From positions 3,968,001-4,032,000 of the forward strand of contig NZ_CP054690.1 in assembly GCF_013348805.1 (NCBI RefSeq): DNA of 64,000 nucleotides. The letters are read 5' to 3'. The stretch comes from Rhodococcus sp. W8901 (GTDB lineage: Bacteria; Actinomycetota; Actinomycetes; Mycobacteriales; Mycobacteriaceae). Position 1 is the stretch's first letter. Each line of letters opens with the position of its first letter. This document shows, piece by piece, positions 57,554 to 64,000 of the stretch. Below the pieces are notes generated by a model, which ran no database searches, was not told where the DNA came from, and saw only the letters and a program-made list of their open reading frames with translations. The position numbers and the translations under genes are program-made.

Positions 57554-57659
57554 GTCTTCTCCTCTGTTTCGTTCGCGTATTTCGTTCGCGGCTGGTGCCG
57601 GCTGTCGGGGTTTCGCGAACCGCGGGCGAAGGCCTGGAGCGATGAAGCTCGAAACACGA

Positions 57660-57690
57660 AGGCCACGGTTCGCTGTGCGATCCGTGGCCT
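57660..57690 (-). terminator. Intrinsic terminator (attenuator) in the whiB7 leader
   Basis: Arms AGGCCACGG (57660-57668) and CCGTGGCCT (57682-57690) extend into a further TCGC/GCGA stem with a TGT loop. On the minus strand it is followed by UUCGUGUUUCG. It begins 21 bases after the uORF stop and 107 bases before the whiB7 start, the place of an attenuator. Confidence 0.75.
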
Positions 57691-57711
57691 CGGGAGGAAG
57701 GGCGGGAGTGC

Positions 57712-57921
57712 CTACCGAACGAGAGTTCGGTGCCTGCTCCTGGACACGGATGCGGGGGCTGCTGCTGCACGTGCTGCTGCGCGGATCTCTGCTGCGCGCA
57801 GACGGATGGCGTGCGGTGCGCTCGCCGCGTACCTCGCGGCGGCCTCTTCGGCTGCGGGGAGGTATGCGCATGCGAATGCGGGCACCGATGCACGTGCCGC
57901 AGTTGCGTTCCAGTCGTTCAT
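57712..57921 (-). CDS. Upstream ORF (leader peptide) of whiB7
   Basis: This 69-codon frame begins MNDWNATAARASVPAF and becomes very rich in Ala and Arg, ending in SRSRHRTLVR. GGGAGG lies eight bases before the ATG. The frame is embedded between the whiB7 promoter and a terminator hairpin. WhiB7 leaders in other actinobacteria hold uORFs whose slowed translation permits read-through into whiB7, so this one probably acts as the sensor. The peptide itself may have no other function. Confidence 0.6.
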   Translation of the reverse strand: MNDWNATAARASVPAFACAYLPAAEEAAARYAASAPHAIRLRAAEIRAAARAAAAPASVSRSRHRTLVR

Positions 57922-57985
57922 CGTTGCCACCTCCCTTTCATCTCGTTGCCGACATTGTCACCGCACACGAGTCTCCCCGTGGCGT

Positions 57986-58030
57986 GCAGTCCAGAGTATG
58001 CAACCCGAACAGACCACACAAGTTATTTTT
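57986..58030 (-). promoter_or_regulatory. Predicted whiB7 promoter with AT-rich WhiB7 site
   Basis: On the minus strand an AT-rich AAAAATAAC (58022-58030) directly precedes a -35 TTGTGT (58016-58021), then 17 bases, then a -10 TACTCT (57993-57998). AT-rich DNA immediately upstream of the -35 is the known site for the WhiB7 AT-hook, so autoregulation is expected. The RNA would start near 57986. Confidence 0.7.
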
Positions 58031-58058
58031 GACCTGCGGTTTTACCGCGACGTAGCCG

Positions 58059-60221
58059 TCATGTCAGATCCAGCGCCGGCGCCGGGCGCTCGCCGCGGAC
58101 CACCGCGAGGACCTCCTCGCCGAACCGTTCGAGCTTCTTGGCCCCGATCCCAGGGATCGCGACGAGGGCCTGATCGTCCTTCGGCTGCTGCTCGGCGATC
58201 GCCGTCAGCGTGTTGTCGCTGAACACCACGTACGCGGGAACCTTCAGCTCGCGCGACTTCTCCCGGCGCCAGTCCTTGAGCGCCTCGAACAGCTCGAAGT
58301 CCAGGTTCGACGGGCACGCCTCGCAGCGTCCCAGCATGGTGGACGCGGTCCCCATCAGCTGCTTGCCGCACACCCGGCAGCGTGGACGCTGCTTGCGGGA
58401 CGGCGGCGGGGCGGCGACCTTCGACGCCGGCGAGTCGTCCGGGATCAGTCCGTGCAGGAACCGCGAGCGCCGGCGCGACTTGCGTCCGCCCTCGTTGCGG
58501 GCCAGCGCCCACGACAGCGCCAGATGCTCCCGCGGTCGCGTCACACCCACGTAGAGCAGGCGCCGCTCCTCCTCCACCCCGGCCTCGTCGTCGGGCGACT
58601 TGGAGTCGCCGAGGACGTGCGCGATCGGCAGGGTGCCCTCGGTGAGCCCGACCAGGAACACCGCGTCCCATTCGAGGCCCTTCGCGGCGTGCAGCGAGGC
58701 CAGCGTCACGCCCTGCACGACCGGTGGGTGCCGGGACTCGGCGCGCGCCGCGAGCTCGGTCAGCAGCCCACCGAGCGTGAGCTGCGGGTCGTGCGCGAGC
58801 TGTTCCTCGGTGAGCGCCACCAGCGCGGTGAGCGATCCCCACCGCTCCCGCGCCTGCACACCGGCGGGTTCCTCGTCGGTGAGACCCAACGGGACGAGCA
58901 CCGCCCGCACCAGGGTCACCAGCGACTCGCCGGTGTCGGCGCCGTCGGGGAGGTCGTCGCGGCCCGCCACCTGACGGAGCGCGTTGATGGCCTGCCGTAC
59001 CTCCTGGCGGGTGAAGAATCCTTCGCCGCCGCGCACCTGGTACGGGATCCCGAGTTCGGTGAGCGCCTGCTCGTGGACCTCCGACTGCGCGTTGATCCGG
59101 TACAGCACCGCGATCTCCGCCGGCTCGACACCCTTGTCGATGAGCTTCTTGATCTGCCGTGCCACCGCGGCGGCCTCGGCGGGCTCGTCGTCGTACTCGG
59201 CGAACGTGGGCTCCGGCCCCGACGGCCGCTGCCCGATCAGTTGGAGCCGGGTTCCGGCGATGCGTCCGCGCGCGGCGCCGATGACCCCGTTGGCGAGCGC
59301 GACGACCTCCGGCGTGGACCGGTAGTCCCGTTCGAGGCGGACGACGGTGGCGTCCGGGAACCGACGCGAGAAGTCCAGCAGGTACTTCGGGGTGGCGCCG
59401 GTGAAGGAGTAGATGGTCTGGTTCGCGTCACCGACGACGGTGAGGTCGTCACGGTCGCCGAGCCACGCGTCGAGCACGCGCTGCTGCAGCGGTGTCACGT
59501 CCTGGTACTCGTCGACGACGAAGCAGCGGTATCGGTCCCGGAACTCCTGCGCGACCGCGGAGTGCTCCTCGAGCGCGGCGGCGGTGTGCAGCAGCAGGTC
59601 GTCGAAGTCGAGCAGCATGCCGTCGTAGTTGCGGGCCTTGAGTTCCTCGTAGCCGGTGTAGACCGCGGCGACCTTGGCGGCGTCGGCCGGAATGTCGCGT
59701 CGGGCACGCGCGGCGGCCGCCGCGTAGTCCTCGGGTGCCACCAACGAGCCCTTGGCCCACTCGATCTCGCTCGCGAGGTCGCGGATCGATTCGGTGCTGG
59801 TGGACAGTCCCGCCCGGCTCGCGGCCTGCCCGACGATCTGGAACTTGCGGTCCAGGAGCTGCCAGTCGGTGTCGCCGATCACCTGCGGCCAGAAGTACTT
59901 GAGCTGGCGCAGGGCCGCAGCGTGGAATGTGCGGGCCTGCACCTGCGGGCCCCCGCCCCCGATGCCGAGGGCGCGCAGGCGTCCGCGCATCTCCCCGGCC
60001 GCACGCGCAGTGAACGTCACCGCCAGTACCTGCCCCGCCGACACGTGCCCGCCCGCGACGAGATGCGCGATCCGCCGCGTGATGGTCCGGGTCTTGCCGG
60101 TGCCGGCTCCCGCGAGGACGCAGACCGGGCCGCGCGGCGCGAGGACCGCGGCCGACTGCTGCGGATCCAGACCCTCGTCGGGCCGAGTTTCCGGGAAGGC
60201 ATCCGCTGACATGCCGTCCAT
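58059..60221 (-). CDS. uvrD2: ATP-dependent DNA helicase UvrD2
   Basis: This 720-residue superfamily-1 helicase has Walker [18 protein letters not shown], motif II VVDEYQD, QxxY-like [10 protein letters not shown] and motif [15 protein letters not shown]. The C-terminus carries a four-cysteine element (CRVCGKQL and GRCEACPS) and an HRDC domain, the arrangement of mycobacterial UvrD2 (Rv3198c). It unwinds DNA in repair. The start could be ATG 60221 or 60212. It is divergent from mrx1. Confidence 0.95.
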   Translation of the reverse strand: MDGMSADAFPETRPDEGLDPQQSAAVLAPRGPVCVLAGAGTGKTRTITRRIAHLVAGGHVSAGQVLAVTFTARAAGEMRGRLRALGIGGGGPQVQARTFHAAALRQLKYFWPQVIGDTDWQLLDRKFQIVGQAASRAGLSTSTESIRDLASEIEWAKGSLVAPEDYAAAAARARRDIPADAAKVAAVYTGYEELKARNYDGMLLDFDDLLLHTAAALEEHSAVAQEFRDRYRCFVVDEYQDVTPLQQRVLDAWLGDRDDLTVVGDANQTIYSFTGATPKYLLDFSRRFPDATVVRLERDYRSTPEVVALANGVIGAARGRIAGTRLQLIGQRPSGPEPTFAEYDDEPAEAAAVARQIKKLIDKGVEPAEIAVLYRINAQSEVHEQALTELGIPYQVRGGEGFFTRQEVRQAINALRQVAGRDDLPDGADTGESLVTLVRAVLVPLGLTDEEPAGVQARERWGSLTALVALTEEQLAHDPQLTLGGLLTELAARAESRHPPVVQGVTLASLHAAKGLEWDAVFLVGLTEGTLPIAHVLGDSKSPDDEAGVEEERRLLYVGVTRPREHLALSWALARNEGGRKSRRRSRFLHGLIPDDSPASKVAAPPPSRKQRPRCRVCGKQLMGTASTMLGRCEACPSNLDFELFEALKDWRREKSRELKVPAYVVFSDNTLTAIAEQQPKDDQALVAIPGIGAKKLERFGEEVLAVVRGERPAPALDLT

Positions 60222-60319
60222 ACTCTCAGGGCGCACCGACAGGGGCCGATCTCACCCGCTCGGATGTGACGTGCGCCCGCACGGGAACAGTCCGAACCGA
60301 CCGTGGTGTTATAGGCGCC

Positions 60320-60571
60320 GTGACTACCGAAGCTCCCGCCCTGACCATGTACTCGACCACCTGGTGTGGATACTGCCGTCGCCTCAAGAAGCAGCTCGAC
60401 GAGAACGGCATCTCGTACACCGAGATCGACATCGAGCACGATCCCGCGTCCGCCGACTTCGTCGGCAGCGTCAACGGCGGCAACCACGTCGTCCCCACCG
60501 TCAAGTACGCGGACGGCAGCACCGACACCAACCCGTCGCTCTCGCAGGTCAAGAAGGCCCTCGGGCTCTAG
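60320..60571 (+). CDS. mrx1: Mycoredoxin 1
   Basis: This 83-residue glutaredoxin-like protein has the CGYC active site in MYSTTWCGYCRRLKKQL and the cis-Pro segment NHVVPTVKYADGS. In mycothiol-containing bacteria it reduces protein-mycothiol mixed disulfides. The GTG at 60320 is used. It is the equivalent of Rv3198A. Its TAG stop overlaps the stop of the convergent nudC. Confidence 0.93.
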   Translation: MTTEAPALTMYSTTWCGYCRRLKKQLDENGISYTEIDIEHDPASADFVGSVNGGNHVVPTVKYADGSTDTNPSLSQVKKALGL

Positions 60572-61482
60572 TCGGCTTTCGCCCAGGACTCGACCATCAC
60601 CCGGGCGATCGAGATCGACCCGGGCAGCAGCAGTTCGGCATCGGACGCCTCGCGGGCACCGGATGCCCAGTCGCCCGCACCGAGCGCGGCCCGGACCTGG
60701 TCGCGGGTGAACCAGTGGGCCTCGGCGATCTCGCCGTCCGCGAACGTCAACGCGGCGGCGGGGTCGCCGACGGCCGCGAAACCGATCATCACCGACCGAG
60801 GGAACGGCCAGGGCTGGCTGCCCAGGTAGCGGACGTCGTGAACCTCGACGCCGACTTCTTCGCGGATCTCGCGGATCACGCACGTCTCGAGCGACTCCCC
60901 GGCCTCGACGAACCCTGCCAGGACCGAGAACATCCGCGGCGGCCAGCTGGGCTGGCGTGCCAGCAGCACCCGGTCCGCGCCGTCGTGGACGAGGCAGATC
61001 ACGGCGGGATCGGTCCGCGGGAACTCCTCGTGCCCGGTGCTGCTGCTGATCCGCGACCATCCCGACATCGTCGGGGTGGTCGGTGCGCCGTCGATGGCAC
61101 TGAATCCGGCGTGGTCGTGCCAGTTCAGCAACGCGACAGCGGTGGTGGCCAGGCCGGCACTGGAATGGTCGAGACGGTGCCCGAGCATCCGCAGATCCCC
61201 CAGCTCACCGGTCATCGCCGGAACGCGGACCGCCCACACGTGGCGGTCACCGCGCAGTCCCAGGAACACTGCACCCGCGACCGGTTCCGCCGCCAGTGAG
61301 GTCGCCGGTTCCAGGACCATGTCGCCGTCGGCCACCCGGAACTGGCCGCGGTGGTTCACCCGCAGCAGCAACGCATCCGCCCAGTCGGCACGCAAAGCGT
61401 CGGTGTCCGAACGCAATTCCTCGGCTCGGTCGACGGCCGCGCGGGACAGCAGGGGTGTTTCGGTCAGTGTGAAGTCGGGCAC
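60568..61482 (-). CDS. nudC: NADH pyrophosphatase NudC
   Basis: This 304-residue Nudix hydrolase has the complete Nudix box GFVEAGESLETCVIREIREEVG (shortened here) and the NudC-specific SQPWPFPRSVMIGF. It cleaves NADH to NMNH and AMP and can decap NAD-capped RNA. The zinc ribbon that precedes the Nudix domain in other NudC proteins retains its frame (FSAIDGAPTTPTMSGWSR) but lacks its four cysteines. The start is GTG 61482. It corresponds to Rv3199c. Confidence 0.92.
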   Translation of the reverse strand: MPDFTLTETPLLSRAAVDRAEELRSDTDALRADWADALLLRVNHRGQFRVADGDMVLEPATSLAAEPVAGAVFLGLRGDRHVWAVRVPAMTGELGDLRMLGHRLDHSSAGLATTAVALLNWHDHAGFSAIDGAPTTPTMSGWSRISSSTGHEEFPRTDPAVICLVHDGADRVLLARQPSWPPRMFSVLAGFVEAGESLETCVIREIREEVGVEVHDVRYLGSQPWPFPRSVMIGFAAVGDPAAALTFADGEIAEAHWFTRDQVRAALGAGDWASGAREASDAELLLPGSISIARVMVESWAKAD

Positions 61483-61546
61483 GGCAAAGACCCTACTGCG
61501 GTGCCCCGCGAGCAACCCGCATCCGACCCGCATCCGACCCGGACGA

Positions 61547-62614
61547 TCAGTTGGCGACGCGCCGGATGTAGAGCAGAAGGTCGTCGGCCTCGACGGCGTC
61601 CACCTCGGGCGAACCGACCCGCAGCAGGCGGCCGTCGCGCACCACGCCGAGCACGATGTCCGACAGGTGCCGCGGCGAGCCGCCGACCTCCTCGGGCTCG
61701 ACCTCGCGCTCGGCGATCGCGAACCCGGCCTCGGGCGTGAGCAGGTCCTCGACCATTTCCACGACACTCGGGGTGGTGCGGGCGATACCGAGCAACCGGC
61801 CGGCCGTCTCCGACGAGACCACCACCGAGTCGGCACCGGACTGGCGCAGCAGGTGGGCGTTGTCGGTCTCGCGGATGGCCGCGACGATCTTCGCCTTCGG
61901 CGCCAACTCGCGGGCGGTGAGCGTGACGAGCACCGCGGTGTCGTCGCGGTTCGCGGCCACGATGATCGACGCGGCGTTCTGCACCCCGGCGAGCCGCAGG
62001 ACGTCCGACTTGGTGGCGGAGCCGTGCACGGTCACCAGCCCGAGACCGGCGGCGGTGTCCAGGACGGCCTGATCGGTGTCGACGACCACGATGTCCGACG
62101 GCACGATGCCGTCACCGAGCATCGCGTCGATGGCGGTGCGGCCCTTGGTGCCGAATCCGACGACGACGGTGTGGTTGCGCACGCGATGCCTCCAACGCTG
62201 AATCTTGAATGTCTGGCGGGAACTCTCGGTGAGCGCCGAGAGGGTGGTACCGACCAGCACGATGAGGAAGAAGATCCGGAGCGGCGTGATGACCAGGACG
62301 TTGATCAGTCGCGCTTCCGGGGTGATCGGGGTGATGTCGCCGTATCCCGTGGTGGACAGGGACACCGTCGCGTAGTAGATGCAGTCCAGCAGCGACAGGG
62401 GGTTTTCCTGCGCGTCCTTGTAGCCGTCCCGGTCGATGTAGACCACCACCACCGCGAGCGCCAGCGCTGCGAGGGCGTACGAGACGCGGCGCGCGATGGC
62501 CCGGGCCGGACTGGTCTGCATCTCCGGCACCTTGAGGACGCCGACGAGTGCAAAGTCCGGCCGATCCGTCAGCGTGTCCGAGTTCCGGAAACGCGCACTC
62601 AACCTACCGGGCAT
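61547..62614 (-). CDS. Potassium channel with TrkA-N (RCK) domain
   Basis: This 355-residue protein has two membrane helices surrounding the pore loop with the selectivity filter SLSTTGYGDITPIT, then an RCK-type NAD-binding domain (TVVVGFGTKGRTAIDAML) and a C-terminal TrkA-C part. It is the equivalent of Rv3200c and should be a ligand- or redox-gated K+ channel. ATG 62614 has AGGA upstream. Confidence 0.9.
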   Translation of the reverse strand: MPGRLSARFRNSDTLTDRPDFALVGVLKVPEMQTSPARAIARRVSYALAALALAVVVVYIDRDGYKDAQENPLSLLDCIYYATVSLSTTGYGDITPITPEARLINVLVITPLRIFFLIVLVGTTLSALTESSRQTFKIQRWRHRVRNHTVVVGFGTKGRTAIDAMLGDGIVPSDIVVVDTDQAVLDTAAGLGLVTVHGSATKSDVLRLAGVQNAASIIVAANRDDTAVLVTLTARELAPKAKIVAAIRETDNAHLLRQSGADSVVVSSETAGRLLGIARTTPSVVEMVEDLLTPEAGFAIAEREVEPEEVGGSPRHLSDIVLGVVRDGRLLRVGSPEVDAVEADDLLLYIRRVAN

Positions 62615-62691
62615 CCACTCGTTCCTATCGCCTTCTGGGTGTCGAACATCGGATCGCAGCCTAGCCGCGGTTGCCGGGATTGCGGAATGCC

Positions 62692-62757
62692 AGCCAAAAA
62701 CACAGCAAAACCCAGCAAAACACACCAGAACCCGGCAGAACCCGAGCAATCCCGAAC
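62692..62757. repeat. A/C-rich degenerate repeat before the K+ channel gene
   Basis: Units close to CAGCAAAACCC and CAGAACCCGG recur about every 11 bases over 66 bases between the divergent channel and DoxX-type genes. This is unusual for a genome of this GC content. Confidence 0.5.
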
Positions 62758-62798
62758 GTGCGGTGGCGGGTCGGCGCCCGGTCGGGCAGGGTGTCGGT

Positions 62799-63194
62799 AT
62801 GCCGTCGAACCGGGACCGTTCGGGTCAAGTCCCCGCCATCCGCCTGGCCGCGCTCCTGTTCGGCTCGGGGATCCTCCATTTCGCGAAGCCCCAGCCGTTC
62901 GACGCGATCGTGCCCGCCGCACTGCCGGGCCGGGCGCGCACCTACACCTACGTCTCCGGCGTGGCCGAACTCGCGACCGCCGCCGCGCTCGCGGTGCCGC
63001 GGACGCGCCGACTCGGCGGCGCACTCGCCGCCGCCCTGTTCGTCGCGGTGTTCCCCGCGAACGTGCAGATGGCCGTCAGCTGGCTGCGGTCCGACCGTGT
63101 CTCGGCGCCCGCGAAGGCCGCCGCGGTGGCCCGGCTCCCCCTGCAGATCCCGCTGGTCACGCAGGCGCTGAAGGCCCGCCGCAACGCCCGGTGA
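62799..63194 (+). CDS. DoxX-family membrane protein
   Basis: This 131-residue protein has four hydrophobic segments. The segments LLFGSGILHFAKPQPFDAIV and VSGVAELATAAALAVPRTRR and a terminal LPLQIPLVTQAL are DoxX-like. No redox cysteine is present. It lies between the K+ channel and the adnB gene. The function is not known. Confidence 0.75.
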   Translation: MPSNRDRSGQVPAIRLAALLFGSGILHFAKPQPFDAIVPAALPGRARTYTYVSGVAELATAAALAVPRTRRLGGALAAALFVAVFPANVQMAVSWLRSDRVSAPAKAAAVARLPLQIPLVTQALKARRNAR

Positions 63195-63206
63195 TCGGGC
63201 GGGCTC

Positions 63207-64000
63207 TCACTGTTCGAGTTCCTTCTCCGCGCCCGCCGTCCTGATCAGCCGCGCCAGTTCGTCGGCGTCGGGCAGGTTCTCCGGTGCGATGGTTCGCCCC
63301 GTGCGCACGTAGTGGAAGGCTGCCCGCACCTTGTCGAGCGGCAGGTCGGCCGGGCGGCCCGTGACCTGCGCCTGTCGCGCCGCCATCAGTTCCGCCCACG
63401 CCAGCCGGTAGGCCGCGAGCTGCATCACGACGGCCTTCTCGTTCGCGGCCGACGGCTCCGCACCGGTCTTCCAGTCGATGACGGTCCAGCCGCCGTCCGG
63501 GTCGGCGAACACCGCGTCGATGCGGCCGCGCAGCACCGTCCCGGCGACCGACGTCTCGAACGGCACCTCCACCTCGACGGGGTTCCGGTCGGCCCACGGC
63601 GACCGCAGGAACGCGTCCTGCAGCAGCGCCAGTTCCGTCTCGGTACCCACCCCGGTGTCGGCGGCGCCGGGCAGCTCGTCGAAGTCGAGGAGCCGCGTGG
63701 CACCGAACCGCTGTTCCACCCACGCGTGGAACGCGGTTCCCCGCCGTGCCAACGGGTTCGGCGGGAACGGCAGCGGCCGACGTAGCCGCGCGGCCAGCTC
63801 GTCCGGGTCCGCCGCGAGATCCACGAGCTGGCTCACCGACAGCTGTGCGGGCAGCTCGACGTCCGCCGTGCCCGACACCCGCGCGTTGCGCTCGGCGAGC
63901 AGCGCGTCCACGTCGGCGGCCCAGTTGTCGGGGTCGTCGAGTGGATCGGGCGCCGACTCGGACTCCGCCGGTCCGGGCTTGTCGAGATCCGCGAGGGCCT
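63207..64000 (-). CDS. adnB: AdnB-type helicase-nuclease (3' part, cut by window end)
   Basis: The visible 264 codons are the C-terminal RecB-like nuclease domain. Metal and catalytic residues appear in RGRIDAVFADPDGGWTVIDWKTG (shortened), then VMQLAAYRLAWAE. The frame is open to the window end. The gene neighbours the Rv3200c-like channel, so it is probably the equivalent of Rv3201c, the AdnB subunit of the AdnAB double-strand-break resection machine. Confidence 0.8.
   Translation of the reverse strand, partial: ALADLDKPGPAESESAPDPLDDPDNWAADVDALLAERNARVSGTADVELPAQLSVSQLVDLAADPDELAARLRRPLPFPPNPLARRGTAFHAWVEQRFGATRLLDFDELPGAADTGVGTETELALLQDAFLRSPWADRNPVEVEVPFETSVAGTVLRGRIDAVFADPDGGWTVIDWKTGAEPSAANEKAVVMQLAAYRLAWAELMAARQAQVTGRPADLPLDKVRAAFHYVRTGRTIAPENLPDADELARLIRTAGAEKELEQ

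Noticed and set aside
57730-57800. CAG/CTG-type repeats as a CRISPR or microsatellite array
   Set aside because: The repeat units are codons of the Ala-rich uORF, are irregular and have no spacers of constant length.

Overview
The window is high-GC actinobacterial chromosome. The gene content points to a mycolic-acid-containing member of the Mycobacteriales, most likely Rhodococcus or a close relative. The markers are a free-standing ACP-thioesterase resembling the C-terminus of Pks13, WhiB7 with an AT-hook, UvrD2, mycoredoxin-1, AdnB, an Rpf and a UPF0182 protein. Several gene orders match what I recall of Mycobacterium tuberculosis: smpB-ftsX-ftsE-(Rv3103c/Rv3104c-like)-prfB, hisN-fadE24-fadE23, and the Rv3193c-to-Rv3201c block. 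I see no insertion sequence, prophage, integrase or CRISPR array.

Layout. 1-8.0 kb: housekeeping and transport genes (FhuF-like protein, monooxygenase-like protein, GNAT, tRNA-Ala, DsbA-like and MauE-like redox pair, VIT-family transporter, MFS exporter, pgm, two crcB). 8.0-8.6 kb: a scar where two divergent genes have both lost their 5' ends. 8.6-12.8 kb: an FAD oxidoreductase/DUF1365/cyclopropane-synthase/DUF1295 lipid operon. 13-18 kb: DUF5994 protein, tmRNA, secreted lipase, secreted M19-like metallohydrolase, smpB. 18-22.5 kb: ftsX, ftsE, a Ser/Pro/Thr-rich membrane protein, an MscS-family channel and prfB. 22.6-30.5 kb: an accessory-looking cassette between prfB and hisN. It has a polyamine-type ABC importer and a double Lrp/AsnC regulator on +, and an aldehyde dehydrogenase, a gamma-glutamyl-GABA-hydrolase-type amidotransferase and a DUF3830 protein on -, with three candidate operators. 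30.6-38 kb: hisN, a frameshifted DUF4173 gene, a two-component system and the fadE24/fadE23 pair. 38-41 kb: a small membrane protein, a thioredoxin-like protein, the Pks13-like ACP-thioesterase and a 32-residue peptide gene. 41-47.6 kb: an internally deleted flavin oxidoreductase, a PepSY/His-rich membrane cluster, an acyl-CoA synthetase, the initiator tRNA and an Rpf behind a long leader. 47.7-64 kb: the UPF0182-to-adnB block, including whiB7 with a recognisable promoter, upstream ORF and attenuator.

How the genes work together. FtsE/FtsX control septal wall hydrolysis, and tmRNA with SmpB forms the ribosome-rescue pair, encoded about 4 kb apart. The cassette at 22.6-30.5 kb reads as uptake and oxidation of an amine, possibly a polyamine, but no puuA or puuB is present and the role of DUF3830 is open. 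WhiB7 and its leader form an antibiotic-responsive switch next to DNA-repair helicases (UvrD2, AdnB) and redox genes (mrx1, nudC). Four loci show decay: the 8.28 kb junction, a possible synthase remnant at 9.4 kb, the DUF4173 frameshift and the flavin oxidoreductase deletion.
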